From: Thermogemmatispora sp042408965
GTDB taxonomy: Bacteria > Chloroflexota > Ktedonobacteria > Ktedonobacterales > Ktedonobacteraceae
Length of the DNA: 64,000 bases
NCBI GenBank assembly: GCA_042408965.1
Contig: JBHOQN010000144.1
Span: forward strand, 1-64,000
Direction: 5' to 3'
Translations under genes and position numbers: made by a program
In this document: piece by piece, positions 1-8,575 of the stretch
Layout: each line of letters opens with the position of its first letter
How positions within the stretch are numbered: position 1 is the stretch's first letter
The notes under the pieces: model-generated
The model's input: the letters and a program-made list of their open reading frames with translations, nothing else
The model's database searches: none
What the model was told of the DNA's origin: nothing

Positions 1-2
1 TC

Positions 3-710
3 CGGTCGAGGAGGCGCAGGCAGAGGCGCCGGCGGCGTGGCCGAGGAGGCAGCGGCCGAGGGAGGCAGGGTAGCGATCTCCGCGAGGCTGGCGAGATGGG
101 CGCGCAGGCGCTCCTCCTCCGGCCGAGGAGGCGCAGGCAGAGGCGCCAGCGGCGTGGCCGAGGAGGCAGCGGCCGAGGGAGGCAGGGTAGCGAGCTCCGC
201 GAGGCTGGCGAGATGGGCGCGCAGGCGCTCCTCCTCCGGCCGAGGAGGCGCCGCAGCGGTGGGAGCCCCGGCCGAAGCCCCGGCGGAGGAGGACGCCACC
301 GCCGGCGGCCCCGCCGCGCAGGTAGCCTCATCAGCGCCAGCCTCCGGCCGCGTAGGCAGGTCAGAGATCACCAGCGTCAGGGCCGGCAGACTGCTCTGGG
401 CCTGAAAAGCAGGCGACTCATGCTGCCAGAGCGGCGTCGTCGGCCGTCCACGACGGCCCTGCGGCGCCGCGGGCCTGGCGTCGATGGTGGCGTAGCGCGA
501 GCGAACGCGCACCGGATGCGCCGAAGCGCGCGGCGGGATCGGCGTCGTCTCCGGGCGCGAGCGCCGGCCGGCCGGCGTGCGCTCCTGCTTCTGCATGGGC
601 GCTGAGAAACCGCAGAAGTAGCAGATCAGTGCGCCCGGCTTCAGCGGACTGGAGCAGAGCGGACACTGACCAGGACGGGGAGCCTGCAGCAACTGACGAT
701 CTGAGTCCAT
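3..710 (-). CDS. zinc-ribbon protein with proline/alanine-rich tandem repeats (C-terminus outside window)
   Basis: The reading frame is open from the ATG at 710 to the left edge, so the C-terminus is missing (236 codons visible). An AGAGAGG ribosome site lies just upstream. Residues about 15-36 form a four-cysteine zinc ribbon (CPLC, then CYFC). After it comes a long Arg/Pro/Ala-rich, probably disordered stretch, followed by 39-residue repeats. Each repeat pairs a charged helix (PEEERLRAHLASLAE) with a Pro/Ala linker. Zinc ribbons of this kind usually bind protein or nucleic acid; no specific function can be assigned. It is divergent from the sigma factor gene at 1031. The frame has no stop over the visible part and the zinc ribbon gives it identity. 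Confidence 0.72.
   Translation of the reverse strand, partial: MDSDRQLLQAPRPGQCPLCSSPLKPGALICYFCGFSAPMQKQERTPAGRRSRPETTPIPPRASAHPVRVRSRYATIDARPAAPQGRRGRPTTPLWQHESPAFQAQSSLPALTLVISDLPTRPEAGADEATCAAGPPAVASSSAGASAGAPTAAAPPRPEEERLRAHLASLAELATLPPSAAASSATPLAPLPAPPRPEEERLRAHLASLAEIATLPPSAAASSATPPAPLPAPPRP
7..240 (-). repeat. 117-bp tandem coding repeat (two copies visible)
   Basis: Copies at 7-123 and 124-240 are almost identical (about three base differences). A third unit begins at 241 and soon diverges. The period of 117 bp is exactly 39 codons, so the array keeps the reading frame of the zinc-ribbon gene. More copies may lie beyond the left edge. Confidence 0.9.
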
Positions 711-1030
711 AGCCTCTCTCTTTTCAGAAATCCACGGGCGTCGGGAGCAGATATCTACAGCAATAAACCCCCCGCAGCAGCGTTTTCGCGCAGGCCAGAG
801 CCCGCGGCGCGCTGTGGAAAATTCCCCAGTGGCCGTAAAAATTTTACGTCATGCAAGCGGTATTTTGTGCAGAGGAATAGCATACAAGCAGTTTTTCTCC
901 CTTTACTTGCATATTGGCACATATCTTGCAATGAAGAGAGATGGGGGGAAAGAGACCGAAAAAAATTCGGGTTGCCCCGGTTACCAAGATGTGGAACGTG
1001 GATATGAGAGGTAAAGGAGTCAGGAAGCCT
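711..1030. other. divergent intergenic region upstream of the sigma factor
   Basis: This 320-bp spacer separates the zinc-ribbon gene (minus) from the sigma factor gene (plus) and is AT-richer than its surroundings. It holds a perfect inverted repeat, CGTAAAA-A-TTTTACG, at 834-848, which could be a regulator site. I see no convincing -35/-10 pair. An in-frame extension of the sigma gene to 941 is possible but has poor codon use. Confidence 0.5.
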
Positions 1031-2011
1031 ATGGTAGCCAGTGCGAGAAGGGCACTCAGGAACGCAAAGGCTGCGGGGAGAGGGTGTCAGGAAGAGCGTG
1101 TACTGGCCTTCTATCAGGACGACGACGAGCTGTTTACAGATGACGACGACTTGCTAGCAGAAGAAGAGGAGGGTCTGGAAGAGGAGACACTGGACAATGC
1201 CATTCGCAAGTATCTAGGGGAGATCGGAAGGTATCCCCTGCTCAACGCAGAGCAAGAGATGGAGCTGGCGCGGCGTGTCGCCGAAGGGGACATCGAGGCC
1301 CAGCAGCGTCTGGTCGAGTCCAATCTGCGCCTGGTGGTAAGCATCGCCAAGCGCTACAATACACAGGGTATTTCACTGCTGGATCTGGTGCAGGAAGGCA
1401 ATCTCGGCCTGATTCGCGCCGCGCAGAAGTTTGATCCCACGCGCGGCTTCCGCTTCAGCACCTATGCCACCTGGTGGATTCGCCAGGCCATCAGCCGTGC
1501 GGTGGCCGAGCACACCCGCACCATTCACATACCCGTCCATGTCGTTGAATTAATCTACAAGATCAAGCGCATCACGCGCCACCTCTATCAGGAGCTGGGG
1601 CGTGATCCTGAAGCCGAGGAGATCGCGCGCGTAGCGCACCTGACCAGGGAGCGCGTCCTCGAGCTGCAGGGCATGGCCGAGAATCCGATCTCGCTGGATG
1701 CGCCGCTGACCGACGATGAGCCGTATCATCTGGCCGACACGCTCGAGGACACGCGCGCGACCGCCCCGGCCGACGCCGTCACCCATCGAGCGCTGCGCGA
1801 TCAGATCGCCAGCGCCCTGGACCTGCTCAATCAGCGCGAGCGCCAGGTGATCGAAATGCGCTATGGCCTGGCTGACGGCTACTGCCATACGCTCGAGGAG
1901 CTGAGCGCGCATTTCAAACTGACCCGCGAACGGATTCGGCAGATTGAAGTCAAGGCATTACGTACCTTACGCCAGCCGATTCAGGCCCATCTGTTGCGCG
2001 ATCTTGCCTGA
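1031..2011 (+). CDS. sigA: RNA polymerase sigma-70 factor, RpoD/SigA family
   Basis: Sigma factor that directs RNA polymerase to promoters. In order: an acidic N-terminal stretch (DDDELFTDDDD), region 1.2 (LDNAIRKYLGEIGRYPLL), region 2 (SNLRLVVSIAKRY, then TRGFRFSTYATWWIRQAI), region 3, and region 4 with LNQRERQVIEMRYGL and the helix-turn-helix LTRERIRQIEVKALRTLRQ. At 326 residues it lacks the long region 1.1 and non-conserved insert, as in many short group 1 or group 2 sigmas. I chose ATG 1031, which has GGAG 11 bases upstream; the frame is open back to 941, where codon use is poor. Whether it is the main housekeeping sigma or an alternative group 2 factor cannot be told from this window. 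Confidence 0.9.
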   Translation: MVASARRALRNAKAAGRGCQEERVLAFYQDDDELFTDDDDLLAEEEEGLEEETLDNAIRKYLGEIGRYPLLNAEQEMELARRVAEGDIEAQQRLVESNLRLVVSIAKRYNTQGISLLDLVQEGNLGLIRAAQKFDPTRGFRFSTYATWWIRQAISRAVAEHTRTIHIPVHVVELIYKIKRITRHLYQELGRDPEAEEIARVAHLTRERVLELQGMAENPISLDAPLTDDEPYHLADTLEDTRATAPADAVTHRALRDQIASALDLLNQRERQVIEMRYGLADGYCHTLEELSAHFKLTRERIRQIEVKALRTLRQPIQAHLLRDLA

Positions 2012-2046
2012 TTGAGGGCAGCGACTTCATGACGTCTGGTGTGATG

Positions 2047-2097
2047 GAGCAGAGGCGCCGCTCCGGGATGTGGCCGCCGGAGCCGGCGCCTCTGCTC
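2047..2097. terminator. long hairpin between convergent genes
   Basis: GAGCAGAGGCGCCG (2047-2060) pairs perfectly with CGGCGCCTCTGCTC (2084-2097), and CTCCGG pairs with CCGGAG inside. This gives a 20-bp stem with one bulge and a 10-base loop. It lies between the convergent sigma factor and ABC permease genes. There is no U-tract, so intrinsic termination is only inferred. Confidence 0.6.
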
Positions 2098-2185
2098 TGT
2101 TGCAGTCCCATGGTGCTGCATTGGCACTGCGTTTGTGGCCTATTTGCGCGGCTGGCGCAGCCCGGAGCGGCGCGCGCTGACGGGC

Positions 2186-3040
2186 TTAGAGGTCGCGCCA
2201 CTGGAAGCGCCAGATCCCCAGCAGGGGCAGCACCACAATATAGAGCGCGATCCAGATAGCCAGGGCCGGCGAGAGGCTCTGCGCCCCGACGAGCGGGATG
2301 TCCTGGGTGCTGGCATGCAGGCGCACCAGATCCTGGAGCGAGGGCGGCAGCAGATAAGAGGCCGCCGCATGCCAGAGGGCGTCGCTCGGCATCACCAGGT
2401 CGATGGCCGTCGTGATGCGCTCGATCGTCAGGCTCTGGCCCTGCAGCACGAACTGGGCGATGCTCGCCAGCGGCGCCCCGATGAAGAGCACCACGACGAC
2501 CGCCCCGTTGACCAGCGTCGGCCAGAAGGCCCCGACCAGGGTCAGCAGGGCCAGCAGCGTCAGCATATTCAGCTCCAGCATGGCGACCATGCCCGCCCAC
2601 TGCTCCGGCCAGTAGCCCGTCTTCCAGTAGATGACCCCCAGAAAAGCCAGCGCCAGCAGAGCCGTGTAGCCCCCCAGCACCAGCGCGTAGGCCAGCCATT
2701 TCCCCAGCACAATCTCCGCGCGCGCCAGCGGTTTAGGGACGATGATCGCCAGCGTGCCAGCCTCGACCTCAGCCGAGAGCATCCCGGCCGTCAGCAGCAC
2801 CGTCATCACGCTCGTCTGCAGATAGACAGACCAGCTCGCCAGCAGAGACATGAGCACCCCCACGCCCAGCAGAACAAACTGCGGCTCGTCAGGACGATGA
2901 GTAAGGATACTCTCGGTCACGGCGTTCAACAGGAGCGCGAAGACGCCCAGCATGAGCGCCGTCAACACAACGATCGCCAGAAAGATCCAGCGCCGCACGA
3001 TCTCTTTGAGCGTGAAGCGGGTGATCGTCAGCCAACCCAT
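2186..3040 (-). CDS. ABC transporter permease (ABC-2 type)
   Basis: A 284-residue integral membrane protein, almost entirely hydrophobic segments separated by short loops (about six spans). It has the ABC-2 layout in which the first helix follows a short cytoplasmic N-terminus (MGWLTITRFTLKEIVRR). It should be the membrane half of an exporter with the ATPase encoded immediately upstream at 3069; the two genes are 28 bases apart. Start ATG 3040 has a GGAGAAGG ribosome site. The same frame stays open upstream, but that part is Ser/Arg nonsense and overlaps the ATPase gene. The substrate is unknown. Confidence 0.85.
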   Translation of the reverse strand: MGWLTITRFTLKEIVRRWIFLAIVVLTALMLGVFALLLNAVTESILTHRPDEPQFVLLGVGVLMSLLASWSVYLQTSVMTVLLTAGMLSAEVEAGTLAIIVPKPLARAEIVLGKWLAYALVLGGYTALLALAFLGVIYWKTGYWPEQWAGMVAMLELNMLTLLALLTLVGAFWPTLVNGAVVVVLFIGAPLASIAQFVLQGQSLTIERITTAIDLVMPSDALWHAAASYLLPPSLQDLVRLHASTQDIPLVGAQSLSPALAIWIALYIVVLPLLGIWRFQWRDL

Positions 3041-3068
3041 GACGTGCCTTCTCCTTCCTTCCCGTGAG

Positions 3069-4022
3069 TCATGCTGATGGCAGCTCGCGCGAGAGGTCGA
3101 TCGTGCGCAGGAAGAGCTGCTCCAGCGAGCGGCGATGTGGGGCCAGACGATAGAGGCGCGCCCCGCAGGCGTGGACCGCCGCCGCAACCTCAGCCGCCTG
3201 CTCCTCGCTGCGCAGACGCAGCACGAGGCGATTGGCGTCGTAATCGTCGCGCTCCAGCGAGAGCACCAGCGACTGCAGGCGCGCGAGCAGCTCCGCACTG
3301 ACCGGCGCGACGCGCACCTCGAACAACAGCGGCTCCTCGAACAGCTCCTGCGGCGCTCCGAGCTTGAGCAGCCGCCCCAGGTTGATGATCCCCACGCGGT
3401 CGCAGATCGCCTCCACATCGGCGAGCTGATGGGAGTTGATAAAGATGCTCAGCCCCCCGGACTTCAGGTCGAGCAGCAGGCTGCGCAGATCGCGCTGCCC
3501 GACAGGATCAAGACCCGCCGACAGCTCGTCCAGGATCAGCAGCTCCGGCTGGTTCAGCAGGGCCTGCGCCAGGCCGATGCGCTGCAACATGCCTTTCGAG
3601 AAGGTGCCCAGACGCTGGCGCGCGCGGCCTGCCAGGCCCACCAGCTCCAGCACCTCGCGGCTGCGCGCACGCAGCACTGTCCCCTCCAGGCCATAGAGCC
3701 GGCCATGGAAGGCCAGAAACTCCTCCGCTGTGAGCCAGCGATGAAAGGTCGGCAGCTCCGGCAGATAGCCGATACGCCGCCGCACCTCACGGTCGCCCAG
3801 GGGACGCCCCAGCAGACGCACCCGGCCGGCCGTCGGCCGCACCAGGCCCGTGAGAATCTTGACCACCGTGCTCTTGCCCGCCCCGTTAGGCCCCAGAAAG
3901 CCGAAGGCCTCGCCCCGGTAGGTCACAAAGCTCAGATGGTCCACCGCCAGCACCTGGCGGTACCGCTTCACCAGCTCCTCTACTTCGATGACTGGCTCTT
4001 GCACTGACCGTGCTGGACTCAT
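3069..4022 (-). CDS. ABC transporter ATP-binding protein
   Basis: ATPase subunit of an ABC exporter. Walker A is GPNGAGKST, the signature is SKGMLQRIGLAQAL (a variant of LSGGQ), Walker B is LLILDELSAGLD, and the switch histidine is in INSHQLADVEAICDR. About 90 C-terminal residues after the ATPase core resemble the accessory domain of drug/antibiotic-type exporters. It is first in a two-gene unit with the permease at 2186. Translation can begin at ATG 4022 or GTG 4028, both within reach of the GAGGAG site. Confidence 0.92.
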   Translation of the reverse strand: MSPARSVQEPVIEVEELVKRYRQVLAVDHLSFVTYRGEAFGFLGPNGAGKSTVVKILTGLVRPTAGRVRLLGRPLGDREVRRRIGYLPELPTFHRWLTAEEFLAFHGRLYGLEGTVLRARSREVLELVGLAGRARQRLGTFSKGMLQRIGLAQALLNQPELLILDELSAGLDPVGQRDLRSLLLDLKSGGLSIFINSHQLADVEAICDRVGIINLGRLLKLGAPQELFEEPLLFEVRVAPVSAELLARLQSLVLSLERDDYDANRLVLRLRSEEQAAEVAAAVHACGARLYRLAPHRRSLEQLFLRTIDLSRELPSA

Positions 4023-4216
4023 AGCCACGTTGCTCCTCTGTTGAGAGATCGATCTACCGGTTGGCCCCCGTGCGTGCGGCCCGTGGCAGCCGGTCGCGCC
4101 GCGGGACGAGCGAGAGCGGATCGGGCCTGCATCTCTGGCCGATCCGCTCTCATCGCTCGCTCAGACCAGGACCCGAGGGAGCCTCGAGATCGCTGATGGG
4201 GCGCCGGCCCCGGAGG

Positions 4217-5395
4217 CTAGCGCAGCGAGTTCGCCGTCGCCACAAGCTGCGTGGTGTCCTGCCCACTCTCGCCAACCAGGTAGATGATCCCGCCAGCCTC
4301 CCAGAGCACGGCCTGCCCAACCGGCAGATTCAGAGACGAAGCGTCCTGGCCCGTGGTCAGCAGAACCGCCGATTGTCCCTGCACGCTGACCGGCTGCGCC
4401 GACATGCCGGGCAGAATGGGCAGCGGAATCGTCCCGCTCTGGAGGTCGATGCGCTTGAGCTGCTCCACCAGGGGCGTCGGCAGACCGGGCAGCGAGAGCA
4501 AGAAGGCGCGCAGATCCTCAAGCGAGGCCTTGCCGGTCGCCTCGATCGTCGGCGAGGGCATCTCCACGATGGCCAGCAAGCGGCCACCGGAGCTGAGGTA
4601 GTGCAGCTCCATGCCCCGCGAGATGTGCACCGCGAAGGTCGCGCCGTCCAGCACGGCGGGGATGGCGATGGAGCCATGGCCGCTGCGCACCAGATAGGCG
4701 TGCGCTTTGGAGGCCCTGAAGGTGAAGATCGCGCTCCCACCATCGAGGCCGTCAAAGACCGGCTGCCGACCTGCGAAGCCAGACGGCAGCGCGGCGGGCA
4801 GCTTCAGCGGAAAGGTCACGAACTGCGCGGCCTGCGCGCGGCTCAGATTGCGCTGCATCTGCAGCGTGCCCGGCTGGAACTGGTAATCGCCCAGATCACT
4901 GGGCCGCGGCAACTGGCTCGTCTGCACCGTCCGGGGGTTCACGCTCACTGGCTGAAAATGCTGCACGCTGAAGAGCGTCAGAAACTGTGCCGCCAGGCCG
5001 GTGCCGCCGCTGAAAACGAAGAGCAGCGCCAGCACCGCCAGGACGGCCGCCACCATCCAGGGGCGCCGCCAGAGAGGCGGCCGGCTCGCGCGCCGCGCCA
5101 GCGGCACCTGCACCGGCCTGACGCTCGGTCCCTTGAAGGCCCGCCGTGTCGCTGCGGCGCCCACCTGCTGCAGCCGGGCCCGCGCCTCCTCCAGCTCGGC
5201 GGGAGTCACGTGCACCCCCTCCTCCTCGGCCCAGGCGCTATTCACCTCGAGGAGCATCCGCTCCAGGCCTGGGTCCGTCCGCGCCTCCTCCAGCAAGGCC
5301 GCGACCCTGGCGTCATCGCCCTGCTTGAGGGCTTCCAGATAGTTCTGCAGCGCCCGACTGCGACGCTGCTTTCGCAAGGTCATCTCCTCGTTCAT
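4217..5395 (-). CDS. membrane-anchored protein, probable partner (anti-sigma-like) of the adjacent ECF sigma
   Basis: 392 residues: a charged cytoplasmic N-terminal region (1-110), one membrane helix (about 113-129) and a 260-residue extracytoplasmic domain. The layout and position, directly downstream of an ECF sigma gene on the same strand, suggest a transmembrane regulator of that sigma. However, the N-terminus has no HxxxCxxC zinc anti-sigma motif, so the role is an inference from context. The outer domain is rich in beta-strand-like Gly/Ser/Thr segments and is not one I recognise. Start ATG 5395 has AGAAGGG upstream. The frame is open further upstream, but that part overlaps the sigma gene out of frame. 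Confidence 0.65.
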   Translation of the reverse strand: MNEEMTLRKQRRSRALQNYLEALKQGDDARVAALLEEARTDPGLERMLLEVNSAWAEEEGVHVTPAELEEARARLQQVGAAATRRAFKGPSVRPVQVPLARRASRPPLWRRPWMVAAVLAVLALLFVFSGGTGLAAQFLTLFSVQHFQPVSVNPRTVQTSQLPRPSDLGDYQFQPGTLQMQRNLSRAQAAQFVTFPLKLPAALPSGFAGRQPVFDGLDGGSAIFTFRASKAHAYLVRSGHGSIAIPAVLDGATFAVHISRGMELHYLSSGGRLLAIVEMPSPTIEATGKASLEDLRAFLLSLPGLPTPLVEQLKRIDLQSGTIPLPILPGMSAQPVSVQGQSAVLLTTGQDASSLNLPVGQAVLWEAGGIIYLVGESGQDTTQLVATANSLR

Positions 5396-5440
5396 GGTTG
5401 ATCCCTTCTCTGCTCTGCTTATGATGCAATGCTCACGCGC

Positions 5441-5513
5441 GTGCGCCCTCAGGGCCGGCCGCCGTCTGCCTGTCCCGTGTGCGCCCTCAGGGCCGGCCGC
5501 CGTCTGCCTGTCC
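5441..5513. repeat. 35-bp direct repeat copying the 3' end of the ECF sigma gene
   Basis: The 35 bases at 5441-5475 are repeated exactly at 5479-5513, a period of 38 bp. The right copy contains the last nine codons and the TGA stop (5487-5489) of the minus-strand sigma gene. The left copy lies just beyond the stop, in the spacer before the next gene. Confidence 0.95.
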
Positions 5514-6152
5514 AAGGAAGGCCCGGCGCAGACGTTGGAGCGCCCGATGCAGCCGGACCCGCGCCGCACCCGCACTGATCCCCAGCCGACGCGCAATGGC
5601 CTCGCGCTCGAAATCCTGCACGAAGGCCAGACGCAACAGCTCGCGATCCTCACCGTCAACCAGCCCCAGCAGCGTCTCAACCTGCTCGCTCTCCTCAACC
5701 TCCTCCTCCGGTCCTGGTTCCAGGAAGCCTGCTGGCTGCAGCAGCTCGAAGATCTGCGTCTCGCTCGGCGAATCGGAGCGCGTGCCCCCGATGCTCGCGG
5801 GCGACACCTCCCGCCTGGAGCGCCGCCGTCCCTCCACCTTCCGGCGCCTGATGACGTTGACGCCAATGCCGAGGAGCCAGGCCATTGGCTGACGCTGCGG
5901 CTCGAAGCGCGCGGCGTGGGTCAGGGCCTCCAGCGCCACCTCCTGCAAAATATCCAGGGCGACCGCCCGCGCCTCCGCGCCCTGCGCCAGATTCAGCCGC
6001 AGAACGTAGAAGCGCAGCTGCTGCAGGAGTGTCTCGCTCTCGGCTTCCAGAAACGCTGCCAGGTGCTCGCGCTGCTCGTGGCCGCCGCTCAGCGCCCCGG
6101 CCTGGACATCAGGAGGGGTATGGAGCGCGCTCCGTGCTGGCTTTATCTCCAT
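5487..6152 (-). CDS. ECF-type RNA polymerase sigma factor
   Basis: A 221-residue sigma factor with only regions 2 and 4. Region 2 is a weakly conserved stretch at about 40-105 (ALDILQEVALEAL, RFEPQRQPMAWLLGIGVNVIRRR). Region 4 spans about 160-215 (LLGLVDGEDRELLRLAFVQ, then the helix-turn-helix ISAGAARVRLHRALQRLRR). The linker of about 50 residues between them is longer than usual. ATG 6152 follows an AAAGGA site. The next gene encodes a single-span membrane protein that may control it. Its last codons are duplicated downstream. Confidence 0.82.
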   Translation of the reverse strand: MEIKPARSALHTPPDVQAGALSGGHEQREHLAAFLEAESETLLQQLRFYVLRLNLAQGAEARAVALDILQEVALEALTHAARFEPQRQPMAWLLGIGVNVIRRRKVEGRRRSRREVSPASIGGTRSDSPSETQIFELLQPAGFLEPGPEEEVEESEQVETLLGLVDGEDRELLRLAFVQDFEREAIARRLGISAGAARVRLHRALQRLRRAFLGQADGGRP

Positions 6153-6576
6153 CCGTCATCCTTTCTCTTCCCGCTACGAGAGCGGTGCTGCTTGCATGAA
6201 TCTCTTCACAGAAGGCCCTCCCGATGTTACACCCCAGGAGGCCAGGCCCCGACGGGCGTGCTCTGTCCGGCCTGGACTGGACCCCCTGGAGCGGCGCGCC
6301 GCCTTGCCTTCTGCAGGGCGCCATGGTATACTCTTCAGAAGAGGCTGGCGGAGCGCCAGCGCAGGATCAGCCCGGACCGATCCGCTCTCTCCTCCGTGTA
6401 GATCTACGACCGTCCGATAGCCCCATCTGAGAGCCCCGTCCATCAGGGTCGCCCGACGGGATCATCAGTGAGCCGCATTCGACAACCCCATTCGAGAGTC
6501 TCGTTCATCCGGATCATTCATCAGCCCCCGTCCATCAGGACCATCCATCATACCCTCCGTGGAGAGCAGCGTACCA
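6153..6576. other. spacer with promoter and degenerate short repeats
   Basis: Divergent spacer between the ECF sigma and the terminase-like gene. A good plus-strand promoter is visible: TTGCCT at 6304-6309, 17 bp, TATACT at 6327-6332. Downstream, 6400-6550 is filled with decayed Cys/Ile-like short motifs; CCCGTCCATCAGG occurs at about 6435 and again at about 6531. I see no gene in it. Confidence 0.5.
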
Positions 6577-8133
6577 ATGCCGCCCCTACCTCCTGACTCA
6601 TCACCGCCACCACCTGCACCCCGCTCCCCGCTGCCTGCGCCTGGCTCACCCTCGGCCATCAGCGAGTTCGCCCGCAGCGTCCTGGCGAAACCGCTCTACC
6701 CCTATCAGAGCGTCATCGCCGAAGCCATCCTCGCCTCCATTCTCGAGGGACGCGGCGAGATCTTCAGCGTCATGCTGGCGCGCCAGTCCGGCAAAAACCA
6801 GCTCTCCGCCGTACTCGAGGCCTACCTGCTGGCCACCATGCCCGCAGGGAGCATCGTCAAAGCCGCTCCCACCTTTACCCCCCAGATCGTCAATAGCCGC
6901 CTGCGCCTCCTCTCCCTGCTCGAAAGCCCTGCCCTGAGCGAGCGCGTCTGGAGCAGCCGCGGCTACATCATCGGCCTGGCGCCGCGCGCCGATCCCGCCC
7001 TGCTCAAGCGCCAGGTGGGGCCACGCATCCTCTTCTACTCCGCCGCCCCGACCAGCAACGTCGTCGGCGCCACCGCCAGCCTCCTGCTCGAGATCGACGA
7101 AGCCCAGGACGTCCAGCCCGAAAAATTCGATCGCGACTTCCGCCCGATGGCCTCCACGACCGCCGCCACCACCGTGCTCTACGGCACCGCCTGGAGCGAC
7201 GACACCCTCCTCGCGCGCCAGCGCGCCATCAACCTCGAGCGCGAAGAGCGCACCGGCCAGCGCACCCACTTCGAGCACGACTGGCGCACCCTGGCCGCCA
7301 TCAATCCAGCCTATCGCCGCTTTGTCGAACAGGAGATCGCTCGCCTGGGCGAGGATCACCCCGCCATTCAGACGCAGTACTTCCTCCAGTCCCTCAGCGG
7401 CGCCGGCTACCTGCTGAGTCCCCTGCAACGCACCCTGCTGCAGGGAAGACACGCCTGGCAGGACGAGCCAGAGGAGGAAGACTGCTACGTGGCCGGCATG
7501 GACGTCGGGGGCGAAGAGCGCACCCCCCCAGCCGCTGGACTGACGTCAGCTCCGCCACCCTGGCAGGCCCGCGCCCGCCGCGATAGCACCGTCGTCACCA
7601 TCGCCCGCCTCGAGTACAATGAGCTTGGCCTGCCCGCCCTGCAGATCGTCCACCAGCAGTGGTGGACCGGCAGACCCTACCTGGAGCAGTACGCCGCCAC
7701 CCTGGCCCTGGCGCAGCGCTGGAGCCTGCGCTCCCTGGTGATCGACGCCACCGGCCTCGGGGCCGGCCTCGCCTCCCTCCTGCGCGCCCGCCTCGGTGAA
7801 GAGCGCGTCACCGCCTTCAACTTTACCCGCCCCAGCAAATCCCGCCTGACCTACCAGCTCCTCTCCCTGCTCAACAGCGGCCGTCTCAAGCTCTATGCCC
7901 CCGCCACGGCCCCCAGCGCCATCTACGAAGAGTGCTGGCGCCAGCTCCGCCTCGCTCGCTACCGCCTCCTCGGCGCCGACCTCATGGATATGTACGTCGA
8001 CCCCGCCGACGGCCACGACGACTTTCTCCTCAGCCTCGCCTTGCTGGGCGACACCCTCACCACCAGCAGTCAGCCAGCCGCTTCCACGCTCATCCGTCCC
8101 CGACGCTTCTATCAGGAGGAAGGGAGCTTCTGA
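6577..8133 (+). CDS. phage-terminase-large-subunit-like ATPase/nuclease
   Basis: A 518-residue protein with both halves of a terminase large subunit, the motor that cuts and packages phage DNA. The N-terminal 30 residues are Pro/Ser-rich. The ATPase half has a Walker A-like loop ARQSGKNQ (68-75) and Walker B LLLEIDEAQ (169-177). The RNase H-like nuclease half has GMDVGG (Asp309), VIDATG (Asp390) and DGHDDF (Asp481/482), matching the three metal-binding acidic positions. A Pro-rich insert of about 20 residues follows GMDVGG. Start ATG 6577 has GGAG 12 bases upstream; GTG 6559 is the alternative. No portal, capsid, small terminase or integrase gene is nearby, so it may have been taken over by the host or left behind by a phage. 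Confidence 0.82.
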   Translation: MPPLPPDSSPPPPAPRSPLPAPGSPSAISEFARSVLAKPLYPYQSVIAEAILASILEGRGEIFSVMLARQSGKNQLSAVLEAYLLATMPAGSIVKAAPTFTPQIVNSRLRLLSLLESPALSERVWSSRGYIIGLAPRADPALLKRQVGPRILFYSAAPTSNVVGATASLLLEIDEAQDVQPEKFDRDFRPMASTTAATTVLYGTAWSDDTLLARQRAINLEREERTGQRTHFEHDWRTLAAINPAYRRFVEQEIARLGEDHPAIQTQYFLQSLSGAGYLLSPLQRTLLQGRHAWQDEPEEEDCYVAGMDVGGEERTPPAAGLTSAPPPWQARARRDSTVVTIARLEYNELGLPALQIVHQQWWTGRPYLEQYAATLALAQRWSLRSLVIDATGLGAGLASLLRARLGEERVTAFNFTRPSKSRLTYQLLSLLNSGRLKLYAPATAPSAIYEECWRQLRLARYRLLGADLMDMYVDPADGHDDFLLSLALLGDTLTTSSQPAASTLIRPRRFYQEEGSF

Positions 8134-8308
8134 TTGGCTGGGCCGTGCCGTGTCGTGGGGTCAGGTGCAAGGCTCATGCGTTCCCGGAGCCGCGCTCAGG
8201 GTCAGGAGGCCAGACGAAACATGCTATTATGAAAGGGTGCGAAGCTCATGCGTCCCCGGAACCGCGCTCAGGAGGAAGGACGCTGCTGATTGACTGTGCT
8301 GTGCCGTG
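8114..8308. repeat. nested direct repeats around the terminase stop codon
   Basis: The 39-bp end of the terminase gene (8114-8152, including its TGA) recurs in diverged form at 8270-8308, 156 bp away, with the TGA conserved. Between them a 37-bp unit at 8164-8200 recurs at 8236-8272, 72 bp away, with four changes. This is a decayed duplication of the gene's 3' flank. Confidence 0.88.
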
Positions 8309-8346
8309 CTTTCTGGAGACGCACGTTGCAACAGGTCCCGCAGCTA

Positions 8347-8375
8347 TCGACGTGACGCGGACAACGTGATACAAT
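8347..8375 (+). promoter_or_regulatory. probable promoter of the HEAT-repeat gene
   Basis: TCGACG at 8347-8352, a 17-bp spacer and TACAAT at 8370-8375. It leaves a leader of about 195 bases before the gene at 8576. The -35 is the same TCGACG variant found before the GntR gene. Confidence 0.5.
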
Positions 8376-8575
8376 CCTGGTGAAGATGGCATCGATAGCC
8401 TGGCCGGCCTAACGCCGCAGCGTTCTGCAGCCAGCCGCTGAGCCGTGGATCTCTAATCAGTGATCGTACCGTCCTCACGCGGGGAGAGCGCCAGAGAGCC
8501 TCTCCCCTGCAGCGTGCCCACCCTGGAGGAGTGGAGATATTCAGGGAACAGTCAGTCTAGAGAAGAGGTAGAGGT

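Noticed and set aside
3041..3418. Longer ABC permease reading upstream into the ATPase gene
   Set aside because: The extension is Ser/Arg/Cys-rich and lies antiphase over the ATPase coding region, which has all expected motifs.
6577..8133. Prophage
   Set aside because: Only the terminase is phage-like; neighbours are ordinary host genes and no attachment site or integrase is visible.
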